DNA from: an uncultured Limosilactobacillus sp. | GTDB taxonomy: Bacteria > Bacillota > Bacilli > Lactobacillales > Lactobacillaceae | DNA: 13,117 bases | Reading direction: 5' to 3' | Assembly (NCBI RefSeq): GCF_934202235.1 | Contig: NZ_CAKPXS010000046.1 | Span: 1 to 13,117 of the forward strand | Shown here: positions 1 to 7,634 of the stretch, piece after piece | How positions within the stretch are numbered: the stretch's first letter is position 1 | Layout of the letters: each line of letters opens with the position of its first letter | Made by a program: the position numbers and the translations under genes | Notes under the pieces: generated by a model | The model's database searches: none | What the model was told of the DNA's origin: nothing | The model's input: the letters and a program-made list of their open reading frames with translations, nothing else

Positions 1-29
1 ATCTTCGTATTGATGCTAATTTTAGCCAT

Positions 30-68
30 AAAAATACCCTCGGAGTTGAATTTCCAACTCTGGGGGTA
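30..68 (-). terminator. Probable rho-independent terminator of the murT-gatD operon
   Basis: Positions 35-48 pair with 55-68 around a 6-base loop. Read on the minus strand, the hairpin is followed by a run of five T (complement of A30-A34), as expected for an intrinsic terminator about 75 bases past the last gene of the operon. On the minus strand two of the 14 pairs are mismatches (C-A); on the plus strand the same two are G-U wobbles, so the fold is better on plus, but no T-run follows it there. The rest of 1-141 holds nothing I can identify. Confidence 0.6.
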
Positions 69-141
69 CACGTCAGAAGATTTCATCGAGATCCATTTTT
101 TATTAGGGACTTATGTCACAGCCCCTTTTGTTAGTGGTGTT

Positions 142-462
142 TTATTGGTGCTGCATTTGCCGTTTGAGCTGATCCATTCGGTGGGTAACGACCGTCTCTA
201 GCAAACAAAGGATGGAGGAGATCAGTAAGAGGTAGTTATCGGGGAGGATGAAGAGGGCTAAGATTAACACCCAGGAGAAAAGGTTCCATTGGTTTTCCAT
301 CCTCATGACCTTGTGCCAGCGCTGGCGGAGGTCTTCATCATTAATTTCCTGGTAGTGACTACGGAGGTAACTATTTAACCGGAACTCAACGAAGGAGATC
401 ACGATAAACAAAAAGGTGGTAATCCCAGAAAATAAGGTTAAGTTTTCGTTGACGCTCATCAT
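142..462 (-). CDS. Small membrane protein of unknown function, third gene of the murT-gatD operon
   Basis: I do not recognise this 106-residue protein. It has a hydrophobic segment at about 9-28, then a charged soluble stretch at about 29-56 rich in Arg, Glu and Asp, then two closely spaced hydrophobic segments at about 58-74 and 76-93, and a short basic tail. This suggests a small integral membrane protein with three spans. It begins 9 bases after the gatD stop, and its AGGGGG ribosome-binding site overlaps that stop, so it is almost certainly co-transcribed and perhaps translationally coupled. Two ATG codons stand in tandem (462 and 459). The second has the better spacing (8 bases rather than 5), so the protein may be 105 residues. 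A role near lipid II amidation or the cell envelope is only inferred from position. Confidence 0.8.
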   Translation of the reverse strand: MMSVNENLTLFSGITTFLFIVISFVEFRLNSYLRSHYQEINDEDLRQRWHKVMRMENQWNLFSWVLILALFILPDNYLLLISSILCLLETVVTHRMDQLKRQMQHQ

Positions 463-471
463 CGGATCCCC

Positions 472-1176
472 CTAAAAGGTCGGTTTGATTTCTAAGGCTT
501 CCTGTTGGCTGAAGTCTTCATCTGGATACTTGTTGTGGAGAGCGGTAAGCAACATTTTTTTAGCGATTTCACCGTTCCGCGTTAAAATCGGCCCGTGGAA
601 ATATGAACAGTAGGTCGACTTGTAAATGGCGCCTTCCGTCTTATCTTCGCCGTTGTTGCCGTGACCAGCAAGGACGGTGCCCAGTGGGCGTTCAGACTTA
701 CCAATAAAGGTCCGACCATTGTGGTTTTCAAAACCGTGGAGCTTACCCAGCTCTGGGTTTTCAATGACGATATCGCCGATAAAACGGTGGTGGTCCTGGG
801 AAAGGGTGTAGTGGTCCAGGGCACCGATACCAGGGATCTTTTCTCCGTCAGCCCCGATATAATAGTGGCCGAGTAGTTGGTAACCACCGCAAATAGCGAT
901 CAGCGGTTTGTTACCCTCGATAAATTTAACCAATTCTGCTTTTTTACCTTGGATATCCTTGGAAATGACCATTTGCTCATAGTCCTGGCCACCACCAAAG
1001 AGGGCCAGGTCGAAATCATCGGCAAGAAAGCGATCACCCATACTGATGACCTTGGCGTCAATATCAGTATCCATTTGTTGAGCGTAATACTTCAGCGCCG
1101 TAATGTTACCAATATCACCATAAGTATTCATCAAATCCCCGTAAAGGTGGGCGAGTTGTAAGTGATACTTAGCCAT
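472..1176 (-). CDS. gatD: Lipid II isoglutaminyl synthase, glutamine amidotransferase subunit GatD
   Basis: GatD hydrolyses glutamine and passes ammonia to MurT, which amidates the alpha-carboxyl of D-Glu in lipid II at the inner face of the membrane. The 234-residue protein is a class I (triad) glutaminase domain of the CobB/CobQ-like type. The nucleophile is Cys96 in AICGGYQLLG and the catalytic His is 194 in FHGPIL. The GGGQD motif (about 61-65) and Arg131, at the place of the glutamine-binding Arg known in Staphylococcus aureus GatD, are also present. The start ATG shares one base with the murT stop (TAATG), and a strong AGGGAGGA site lies inside the last murT codons, so the two subunits are translationally coupled. 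Length and motifs are normal for the family. Confidence 0.95.
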   Translation of the reverse strand: MAKYHLQLAHLYGDLMNTYGDIGNITALKYYAQQMDTDIDAKVISMGDRFLADDFDLALFGGGQDYEQMVISKDIQGKKAELVKFIEGNKPLIAICGGYQLLGHYYIGADGEKIPGIGALDHYTLSQDHHRFIGDIVIENPELGKLHGFENHNGRTFIGKSERPLGTVLAGHGNNGEDKTEGAIYKSTYCSYFHGPILTRNGEIAKKMLLTALHNKYPDEDFSQQEALEIKPTF

Positions 1177-2513
1177 TAGTCCATTCCTCCCTTGACCACG
1201 CCTTTTTCGGCGAGTTCTTTTCGTAACTGCAGGACAGCCGTGTAGGTGGCAAGAACGTAGACCTGCTTGGTTGGCAGCTGCTTAATCTTGTTAATGACCT
1301 TGGTGAGGTCCTTTTCGTGCCAAACGTTGTCGATTCCGGCCATCATCAAGCGGGTGCTGATGTCGCGGTAACGTTCACCACCGGTCATAAATTGCGGAAT
1401 GTGGTAGTTTTTTAGCTTTTCAAAGTTGCCATCCCAAATCCAGCTGGTATCGATCCCGTCGGCGTAATTAGCGTTTAACAAGAAGACGAAGGAGAATGGT
1501 TGCTTCTCCGTCGTGATCATGTCGAGCACCTGGTTAAGCCCGACGGGGTTTTTGACCAGGATGAGGGTGACGGTCTTGTCACCAAGTTGGAATTCCTCCT
1601 GGCGGCCGAAAACTCGTTCGTCGGCATTAAAGGCCCGACTAATTTGCGCTGGGGCGACGCCCAGGAAGCGGCCCAGCGAGTAGGCAGCCAGGGCGTTGTA
1701 AATGTTATAGGTTCCCCCGATCGCAATGTGAGCCGGGTGGCCATCAATGGCAAAGTCGGAACTATTCGGCGTCTGGTCGGTAACAGCGGTCACCGCATGG
1801 GTTAACTGTGGCCGGTGGAAGCCGCAGTGGGGACAGAAGTAGTTCCCCAGGTTGCTGTAGGTCCGCAGGTGGTAGTGCAGGATGTGCTGGCACTTGGGAC
1901 ACAGCAAACCATCCGTGTTTGCAGGCGCCCGCAGGTCATCTTGATAACCATTATCAAAGCCGTAGTAAATAACTGGGTTGGGCAGGTCAACACTGTTGAA
2001 GAGCTGCTCGTCACCGTTGGCGATAATCGTTGCCTCTGGCGCCATGCGAATGCCCTTGATAATTTTCTTATAGGTCGTGTAGATTTCACCATAGCGGTCC
2101 ATCTGGTCACGGAAAATGTTGGTGAGGACAAAGGCCCGCGGCGTGATATAGGAACAAACCATTGCGACGTTGGCTTCATCAACCTCCAGGATGGCCAGCC
2201 CCTTCTTATTGATCCGGGGCGCAGTCAAGAAGGTGGTCACAATCCCCTGCTTCATGTTTGAACCTGTCGGGTTGGTTAATACCTGGTTGTATTTTTGCCG
2301 GGCCACCCGGACAGACAGGGCGGTCGTCAGGGTTTTACCGTTAGTCCCGGTTACAATTACTAGGTCGTATTTCTTAGCAAAGGCGGTCAGCACGTCAGGG
2401 TCAATCCGTAAGGCTAGTTTTCCTGGCAGCGAACTGCCACCGTGGAAAAAGGTATGGAGAAACCAGTAGCTGCTTTTGCCGACAGCTGTGGCGAATGAAC
2501 TTTTGACAGTCAT
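1176..2513 (-). CDS. murT: Lipid II isoglutaminyl synthase, Mur-ligase-like subunit MurT
   Basis: MurT is the ATP-dependent partner of GatD; it activates the D-Glu carboxyl of lipid II and converts it to D-isoglutamine. With the ATG start the protein has 445 residues. The Mur ligase P-loop TGTNGKT lies at about 55-61, and LEVDEANV follows at about 109-116. A four-cysteine zinc ribbon inserted in the middle domain (CPKC at 205-208, CPHC at 227-230) is the hallmark separating MurT from MurC-F. The C-terminal DUF1727 region carries ADGIDTSWIWD (about 351-361), holding the conserved Asp thought to complete the active site. A TTG two codons upstream (2519) extends the frame, but the GGAAGGA site is 7 bases from the ATG at 2513 and almost touches the TTG, so I chose the ATG. 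It is the first gene of a three-gene operon, transcribed divergently from tdk. Confidence 0.94.
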   Translation of the reverse strand: MTVKSSFATAVGKSSYWFLHTFFHGGSSLPGKLALRIDPDVLTAFAKKYDLVIVTGTNGKTLTTALSVRVARQKYNQVLTNPTGSNMKQGIVTTFLTAPRINKKGLAILEVDEANVAMVCSYITPRAFVLTNIFRDQMDRYGEIYTTYKKIIKGIRMAPEATIIANGDEQLFNSVDLPNPVIYYGFDNGYQDDLRAPANTDGLLCPKCQHILHYHLRTYSNLGNYFCPHCGFHRPQLTHAVTAVTDQTPNSSDFAIDGHPAHIAIGGTYNIYNALAAYSLGRFLGVAPAQISRAFNADERVFGRQEEFQLGDKTVTLILVKNPVGLNQVLDMITTEKQPFSFVFLLNANYADGIDTSWIWDGNFEKLKNYHIPQFMTGGERYRDISTRLMMAGIDNVWHEKDLTKVINKIKQLPTKQVYVLATYTAVLQLRKELAEKGVVKGGMD

Positions 2514-2548
2514 TTTCAATTCCTTCCGTAAATCGTTTTGTCGCGTTA

Positions 2549-2577
2549 ATTTTAAACGTTCTGCCGATAAAAGAAAA
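2549..2577 (-). promoter_or_regulatory. Possible murT promoter
   Basis: On the minus strand a TAAAAT -10-like box (2554-2549) lies 17 bases from a poor TTTTCT -35 box (2577-2572), about 35 bases before the murT start. The -10 is good and the -35 matches only half the consensus. It is the best candidate I can see in the divergent region, but not a strong one. Confidence 0.3.
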
Positions 2578-2594
2578 GTAGTTGATCGCCGCCC

Positions 2595-2623
2595 TGGTCA
2601 AGACCGCCGCAATCGACTATAAT
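2595..2623 (+). promoter_or_regulatory. tdk operon promoter
   Basis: A perfect TATAAT -10 box (2618-2623) sits 17 bases after TGGTCA (2595-2600, four of six consensus bases). Transcription would start near 2630, about 28 bases before the tdk GTG. A short inverted repeat (GGTC-AA-GACC, 2596-2605) overlaps the -35 box and could be an operator, but may be chance. Confidence 0.65.
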
Positions 2624-2657
2624 TAATCTGCTATGCAATGAAGAGGGGGAGAGTAGA

Positions 2658-3239
2658 GTGGCCCAGCTGTTTTTTAAGTATGGTGCGATGAACTCCGGTA
2701 AGTCGATCGACATCTTGAAAGTTGCCCACAACTATGAGGAGCAAGGTAAACCAGTAGAATTGCTAACCAGTGGGGTGGATACCCGTTCAGGCCAGGGAGT
2801 GATCGCCAGCCGGATTGGCTTAACCCGGAAGGTAACTCCGGTGATGCACGATACTAATATCTACCGAATGGTCAAACAGTTGGACAAGAAGGTTTACTGT
2901 GTCCTGATTGACGAGGCCCAGTTTTTGACCAAGGAGCATGTTTTGCAGTTAACGAAAATCGTTGACGAGCTGAACATTCCGGTGATGACCTTTGGCTTGA
3001 AAAATGACTTTAAAAACGAGCTTTTTGAAGGGTCCAAGTACCTCTTAATCTACGCAGATAAAATCGAAGAAATGAAGACGATCTGCTGGTTCTGCCCGCA
3101 CAAGGCGACGATGAACCTGCGGATTCACGATGGTCAACCGGTTTATGAAGGCGAACAGGTACAGATCGGCGGTAACGAGTCGTACTATCCGGTTTGCCGG
3201 AAACACTACTTCCACCCAGTGCTGAAAGGACGGGAATAA
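2658..3239 (+). CDS. tdk: Thymidine kinase
   Basis: It phosphorylates thymidine to dTMP with ATP in the pyrimidine salvage pathway in the cytoplasm. The 193-residue protein is a type II (TK1-like) enzyme. It has the P-loop GAMNSGKS at 9-16, the Walker B-like DEAQF at 85-89 with Glu86 as likely catalytic base, and a zinc site made of Cys143, Cys146, Cys180 and His183. The start is GTG at 2658, preceded by AGAGGGGGAG at normal spacing; no in-frame ATG gives the complete N-terminus. It is the first gene of the tdk-prfA-prmC-ywlC operon, a gene order shared with Bacillus subtilis. The length is normal for the family. Confidence 0.96.
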   Translation: MAQLFFKYGAMNSGKSIDILKVAHNYEEQGKPVELLTSGVDTRSGQGVIASRIGLTRKVTPVMHDTNIYRMVKQLDKKVYCVLIDEAQFLTKEHVLQLTKIVDELNIPVMTFGLKNDFKNELFEGSKYLLIYADKIEEMKTICWFCPHKATMNLRIHDGQPVYEGEQVQIGGNESYYPVCRKHYFHPVLKGRE

Positions 3240-3242
3240 TAA

Positions 3243-4331
3243 ATGGAAATGGACAAGATTTTTGATAAGCTCCAGGCGGTTGTTGACCGTTATGATGAGC
3301 TGAACGAAATGATTTCCGACCCGGAAGTCATTGCCGATACCCCGCGGTTTATGAAGCTGTCCAAGGAAGAGGGCCAGCTGCGGGAAACAGTTGAAAAATA
3401 CAAGCAGTATCAAAAGACGGTTAAGACGATCAAGGACGATACCGACCTCTTGAATGAAACCGATGACGAGGACCTCCGCGACCTGACCAAGGAAGAGCTG
3501 GCTGATGCGCAGGCCAAAAAGGAAAAATTAGAGCAGGAACTGCTGGTTCTGGTTTTGCCAAAGGACCCGAATGATGATAAAAACATCATTATGGAAATCC
3601 GGGGAGCTGCTGGTGGTGACGAAGCGTCACTGTTTGCTGCTGACCTCTACAACATGTACCTACACTACGCTGAAAGCCAGGGCTGGCACGTGTCGGTCGT
3701 TGACGAGAGCCCGACTGAAGTTGGTGGTTTTAAGGAAATTGTCCTGATGATCACCGGTGACAAGGTTTACTCCAAGCTGAAGTTTGAAAACGGTGCTCAC
3801 CGGGTTCAACGGGTGCCGGTAACTGAATCGGCCGGCCGGGTTCACACGTCGACGGCGACGGTCGGGGTGATGCCAGAAGCCGAAGACGTTGATATTACTC
3901 TGGACCCCAAGGATATCCGGGTGGACGTCTACCGGTCATCTGGTGCCGGTGGTCAGCACGTTAACAAGACCAGTTCAGCGGTGCGGATGACTCACGAGCC
4001 AACGGGAATTGTCGTGGCAATGCAGGATGAACGGTCCCAGCAGCAGAACCGGGCCAAGGCCATGCGGATCCTGAAGGCGCGGGTTTACGACTACTACCAG
4101 CAAAAAGAAGAAAATGCCTACAACCAACAGCGAAAGGACGCAATTGGGACCGGGGACCGTTCAGAACGGATTCGGACTTATAATTATCCGCAAAACCGGG
4201 TTACCGACCACCGGATTGGGTTGACTTTGAACAAACTGGACCGGATTATGGCCGGGGAACTCGACGAGATTATTGACGCGCTGATTATTGCCGACCAGAC
4301 GAAGAAATTAGAGCAGCTGCGCAATGAATAG
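3243..4331 (+). CDS. prfA: Peptide chain release factor 1 (RF1)
   Basis: RF1 reads UAA and UAG stop codons in the ribosomal A site and triggers release of the finished peptide. The 362-residue protein carries the tripeptide anticodon PVT at 192-194 (RVPVTESAGR), which follows the RF1 pattern PxT and not the RF2 pattern SPF. The GGQ motif that reaches the peptidyl-transferase centre is at 236-238. The N-terminal 100 residues are the usual charged helical domain. The start lies 3 bases after the tdk stop. The nearest ribosome-binding site (AAAGGA inside the tdk end) is rather far away, about 12 bases, so coupling to tdk translation is likely. An ATG two codons later is the only close alternative start. 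Confidence 0.97.
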   Translation: MEMDKIFDKLQAVVDRYDELNEMISDPEVIADTPRFMKLSKEEGQLRETVEKYKQYQKTVKTIKDDTDLLNETDDEDLRDLTKEELADAQAKKEKLEQELLVLVLPKDPNDDKNIIMEIRGAAGGDEASLFAADLYNMYLHYAESQGWHVSVVDESPTEVGGFKEIVLMITGDKVYSKLKFENGAHRVQRVPVTESAGRVHTSTATVGVMPEAEDVDITLDPKDIRVDVYRSSGAGGQHVNKTSSAVRMTHEPTGIVVAMQDERSQQQNRAKAMRILKARVYDYYQQKEENAYNQQRKDAIGTGDRSERIRTYNYPQNRVTDHRIGLTLNKLDRIMAGELDEIIDALIIADQTKKLEQLRNE

Positions 4332-5169
4332 CGAGCTGACTTATTTCCAGGCTCAGCAGGGAGCCAAGAGAATGCTGGAAGAGCGGCGAATTGACCCGGA
4401 TGCGGTTAACTTCGTCCTCGAGATGATGCATGATTGGACGCCGGCGGAACGTTTGTCCCATAACCGCGAAATTATGAGCAAGGATGAGCTCAAGCGGTTT
4501 CGGATGGCCATCGACCGGGTTGCTAGTTATGAGCCGCCACAGTACGTGGTTGGTCGAGCGCCCTTTTACGGTCGGACCTTTATTGTTTCACGGAGTGTCC
4601 TCATCCCGGAAAGCGAGACGGAGGAACTCGTTGACTGGGTGCTGCACGATAACCCAGCTGACCAGCCACTGTCAGTCTTAGACTTAGGGACAGGCAGCGG
4701 CGTGATTGGGATTACCCTCGCCAATGAACGCCCTAACTGGCGGCTGACGATGAGCGATATTTCGGCGGATGCCCTGCGGGTGGCAAAGGCCAACCAGGTG
4801 CTTCACGGTGCTAGTGGTCAGCTGGTCATCAGTGATTTGTTTGACGGCTTAGGTGACCAACGGTTCGACCTGATCGTGACCAACCCGCCTTACGTCGCCA
4901 CTACCGCTGTCAATGAACTCGATGAAGCAGTCCGTGATTACGAACCAGGGCTGGCGCTGTTTGCTGGTAGTGATGGCCTTGCCTTTTACCGCCGTTTATT
5001 TGACCAACTGACTGTCCACCTCAAACCGGGTGGTAAGCTTTACGGTGAAACCGGCTATGACCAGGAAGAATCAATTACGCGACTGGCTGAAAATAAGCTG
5101 CCGGACAAGCGGCTGACTACTAAGCATGATGTTGCGGACCGGATGAGGATGATTAGAATATGTGGTTAA
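4324..5169 (+). CDS. prmC: Peptide chain release factor N5-glutamine methyltransferase
   Basis: PrmC uses S-adenosylmethionine to methylate the glutamine of the GGQ motif in RF1 (and RF2), which improves peptide release. The 281-residue protein has the N-terminal helical substrate-binding domain with PPQYVVGRAPFYG (71-83), the SAM-binding loop LDLGTGSGVIGI (119-130) and the diagnostic NPPY (187-190) that holds the target glutamine. The usual IPRPETE motif is here IPESETE (94-100), a mild variation. The start ATG overlaps the end of prfA, its substrate gene, by 8 bases, and only a weak ribosome-binding site precedes it, so translation is probably coupled to prfA. This adjacency is widely conserved. 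Confidence 0.96.
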   Translation: MNSELTYFQAQQGAKRMLEERRIDPDAVNFVLEMMHDWTPAERLSHNREIMSKDELKRFRMAIDRVASYEPPQYVVGRAPFYGRTFIVSRSVLIPESETEELVDWVLHDNPADQPLSVLDLGTGSGVIGITLANERPNWRLTMSDISADALRVAKANQVLHGASGQLVISDLFDGLGDQRFDLIVTNPPYVATTAVNELDEAVRDYEPGLALFAGSDGLAFYRRLFDQLTVHLKPGGKLYGETGYDQEESITRLAENKLPDKRLTTKHDVADRMRMIRICG

Positions 5170-5183
5170 TGAGGAGACCTAAA

Positions 5184-6221
5184 TTGCAACACTTTGATAC
5201 CCGAATTTTCCAGTTAGATGAAATCGACGCGGCAGCACGGGAAATCCAGCAGGGTCACCTGGTATCGTTTCCGACCGAGACCGTTTACGGTCTGGGGGCT
5301 GACGCCACGAATGAGCAGGCGGTTAAGCAAGTTTACCTGGCCAAGGGACGGCCAAGTGACAACCCGTTGATCGTTCATATTGCCTCCCGGGAGATGGCCG
5401 AAAAGTACGCGGCCCATATTCCGGATAAGGCATACAAGCTGATGGACCACTTCTGGCCTGGCTCGCTGACGATGATCTTTAAAATCAAGCCGCATTCACT
5501 TTCGAAGACGGTCACTGGTGGTTTGAAGACGGCGGCCTTTCGTTTTCCTGATTGCCAGCCGACGCTGGACTTGATCAAGCAAGCGGGGGTTCCGTTAGTC
5601 GGGCCGTCCGCTAACACCTCTGGTAAGCCCAGCCCAACGACTGCCCAGCACGTTTATCACGACCTTCACGGTAAGATTGCCGGCATTTTGGATAACGGCC
5701 CCACGCGGGTGGGAGTAGAATCCACGGTATTGGATATGTCGGGTGACCATCCCGTGATTCTCCGGCCCGGAGCGGTAACGAAGGAACAAATTGAGGCGGT
5801 CATCGGCTCAATTGACCTGAACCACCACCACGTCGGTAAAAACGAGACCCCAAAGGCTCCGGGGATGAAGTACAAGCATTACGCTCCGGCGGCCCAGGTT
5901 TACATTGTCGACCCGGGGACGGACTGGGACCAGGTGGTTGACTGGATTAAGCAACAGCCCTTCGATGTTGGGATGATGGCGGAAGAGAAGGTGCTGCAAC
6001 AGGCCAGCTTACCGATGAACGCTAGCCAGTTTTCGCTGGGCAGTGGGGTCCAAGACGCCAGTGCCCGCCTCTTTGACGGTTTGCGGGAATTTGATGATGA
6101 GCAAAACGTGAAGGCAATTGTCTGTCAAGCTTTCCCGGCCAAGGGACTAGGAGAGGCCTACATGAACCGGCTAAATAAGTCGGCTGGTGGGGTCCACTTC
6201 ACACCGGCGGACAAGTCCTGA
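5184..6221 (+). CDS. ywlC: L-threonylcarbamoyladenylate synthase (Sua5/YwlC)
   Basis: The enzyme makes threonylcarbamoyl-AMP from threonine, bicarbonate and ATP, the first step of the t6A modification at position 37 of tRNAs reading ANN codons. The N-terminal YrdC domain (about 1-200) shows PTETVYGLGADA and the KGRPSDNPL signature; a C-terminal Sua5 domain follows a linker (APGMKYKHYAP), so this is the long two-domain form rather than the short TsaC form. The frame is open from ATG 5160 inside prmC, but AGGAG at 5172-5176 is correctly spaced only for TTG at 5184. That start gives MQHFDTRIF, a normal family N-terminus, and 345 residues. The gene starts 14 bases after the prmC stop and ends the operon. 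Confidence 0.92.
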   Translation: MQHFDTRIFQLDEIDAAAREIQQGHLVSFPTETVYGLGADATNEQAVKQVYLAKGRPSDNPLIVHIASREMAEKYAAHIPDKAYKLMDHFWPGSLTMIFKIKPHSLSKTVTGGLKTAAFRFPDCQPTLDLIKQAGVPLVGPSANTSGKPSPTTAQHVYHDLHGKIAGILDNGPTRVGVESTVLDMSGDHPVILRPGAVTKEQIEAVIGSIDLNHHHVGKNETPKAPGMKYKHYAPAAQVYIVDPGTDWDQVVDWIKQQPFDVGMMAEEKVLQQASLPMNASQFSLGSGVQDASARLFDGLREFDDEQNVKAIVCQAFPAKGLGEAYMNRLNKSAGGVHFTPADKS

Positions 6222-6244
6222 TAAATAAATGGTTAATAGTTAAT

Positions 6245-6285
6245 AAAGACAGGTAGTGGGGTGACTCACCGCCTGTCTTTTCTTC
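6245..6285 (+). terminator. Rho-independent terminator of the tdk-prfA-prmC-ywlC operon
   Basis: AAAGACAGG (6245-6253) pairs perfectly with CCTGTCTTT (6272-6280). A small inner stem, GGTG-ACT-CACC, sits in the loop. The 3' arm runs into TTTTCTTCT. It stands 24 bases past the ywlC stop. The A-rich 5' flank means it could also act weakly on the minus strand. Confidence 0.88.
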
Positions 6286-6287
6286 TG

Positions 6288-6296
6288 TGATAAAAT
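6288..6296 (+). promoter_or_regulatory. glyA promoter (extended -10)
   Basis: TGA-TAAAAT is an extended -10 element (TG at 6288-6289, box at 6291-6296). No good -35 is found at the right distance, because that position falls in the terminator stem; the extended -10 may compensate. Transcription would begin near 6303, leaving a leader of about 30 bases, too short for a riboswitch. Confidence 0.55.
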
Positions 6297-6333
6297 ATGA
6301 CTAACAGTTGGTCAATAAAAGGAGGCTTTTCCG

Positions 6334-7569
6334 ATGGATTATGGTGGTAAAGATCCGCAGCTTTGGCGGGCAATTGCGGGTGAAGAAGAGCGGCAGCAAG
6401 AAACCATTGAGTTGATTGCGTCCGAAAATATTGCTTCTACGGCTGTCCGCGAAGCTCAGGGGTCCGTTTTGACTAATAAGTACGCTGAAGGCTATCCGGG
6501 TCACCGTTACTATGGCGGCTGCCGGGAAGTTGACCAGGTGGAGCAATTAGCGATCGACCACGCCAAAAAACTCTTCGGGGCGGCCTACGTCAACGTCCAG
6601 CCGCACTCCGGCTCCCAGGCTAACATGGCTGTTTATGCCGCTTTGCTTAAACCAGGCGAGACGATCATGGGCATGGGCATGTCTGCCGGCGGACACCTGT
6701 CACACGGGTCAACGGTTAACTTTAGCGGCAAATTGTACCGGGCAGTTGGCTACGACGTTGACCCAGCGACTGAGCGGCTGAATTACCAGGCGATTCGCGA
6801 ATTGGCTTTGCGGGTGAAACCACAGCTGATTGTGGCCGGCGCCTCTGCTTATAGCCAGGAGATTAACTGGCAACAATTCCGCCAGGTTGCCGATGAAGTT
6901 GGTGCCTATTTGATGGTTGATATGGCCCACATTGCAGGACTGGTTGCTACCGGTTATCATCCCAACCCGGTTCCGATCGCAGATGTGGTCACTACCACTA
7001 CCCACAAGACCCTTCGCGGGCCGCGTGGCGGGATGATTCTTTCCCGTGATTCCCAGCTAGGCCAAAAGATCAATTCAGCGGTGTTCCCCGGAATACAGGG
7101 TGGACCACTGGAACACGTGATTGCGGCCAAAGCGCAGGCATTGTATGAAGACCTTCAGCCAGCCTTTCACGACTACATTGGTCAGGTGGTCGCCAATGCT
7201 GCGACAATGGCCGATATCTTTACTGCTGATGACCAGCTCCGGGTCGTTGCTGGTGGGACGGTTAACCACCTGCTCGTTTTGGACTTGACGGCGACGGGGC
7301 TCACCGGCAAGGATGCCCAGTCGTTACTGGATTCGATTAACATTACGACCAATAAAGAGGGGATCCCGAATGATCCCCGGAGTCCCTTTGTGACCAGTGG
7401 GTTGCGCCTAGGGACCCCGGCAATTACTAGTCGCGGCTTTGACGAAGAGGATAGCCGCCAGGTTGCCCAAATTATCTGCCAGGCGCTGCGCCACCCGCTT
7501 GATGATGAGCTGCTTGACGAGTTAAGGTGTGAGGTTCATCAACTAACGAGAAAACATCCGCTGGACTAG
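6334..7569 (+). CDS. glyA: Serine hydroxymethyltransferase
   Basis: A pyridoxal-phosphate enzyme that converts serine and tetrahydrofolate to glycine and 5,10-methylene-tetrahydrofolate, the main source of one-carbon units for purine and thymidylate synthesis. The 411-residue protein has the usual length. It shows the N-terminal IELIASENI (26-34), YAEGYPGHRYYGG (50-62), the cofactor region VDMAHIAGL (195-203) and the Schiff-base lysine Lys225 in TTTTHKTLRGPRGG. FPGIQGGP (251-258) and the C-terminal SGLRLGTPA (355-363) complete the fold. AAAGGAGG stands 8 bases before the ATG. It is probably a one-gene unit with its own promoter, though no terminator is visible between it and upp, so readthrough into upp is possible. 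Confidence 0.97.
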   Translation: MDYGGKDPQLWRAIAGEEERQQETIELIASENIASTAVREAQGSVLTNKYAEGYPGHRYYGGCREVDQVEQLAIDHAKKLFGAAYVNVQPHSGSQANMAVYAALLKPGETIMGMGMSAGGHLSHGSTVNFSGKLYRAVGYDVDPATERLNYQAIRELALRVKPQLIVAGASAYSQEINWQQFRQVADEVGAYLMVDMAHIAGLVATGYHPNPVPIADVVTTTTHKTLRGPRGGMILSRDSQLGQKINSAVFPGIQGGPLEHVIAAKAQALYEDLQPAFHDYIGQVVANAATMADIFTADDQLRVVAGGTVNHLLVLDLTATGLTGKDAQSLLDSINITTNKEGIPNDPRSPFVTSGLRLGTPAITSRGFDEEDSRQVAQIICQALRHPLDDELLDELRCEVHQLTRKHPLD

Positions 7570-7599
7570 TTGCACGGCAGGGTGGTTAATGGCTATAAT
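7570..7599 (+). promoter_or_regulatory. upp promoter
   Basis: A perfect TATAAT (7594-7599) lies 18 bases after TTGCAC (7570-7575), which begins directly after the glyA stop codon. Transcription would start near 7606, with a leader of about 29 bases, too short for a PyrR-type attenuator. Confidence 0.6.
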
Positions 7600-7634
7600 A
7601 AGAACGATTTAAATAGGGAAGGACGAAGATTGCG

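Noticed and set aside
10..201. 63-codon open frame on the plus strand at the window start
   Set aside because: It runs through the terminator hairpin and overlaps the end of the small membrane protein gene antisense. No ribosome-binding site.
1815..2261. 148-codon open frame on the plus strand
   Set aside because: It is fully antisense to murT, whose P-loop and zinc ribbon are unmistakable. No start site or family features.
6286..6333. Riboswitch before glyA
   Set aside because: The likely leader is only about 30 bases, with no room for a glycine, SAM or folate aptamer.
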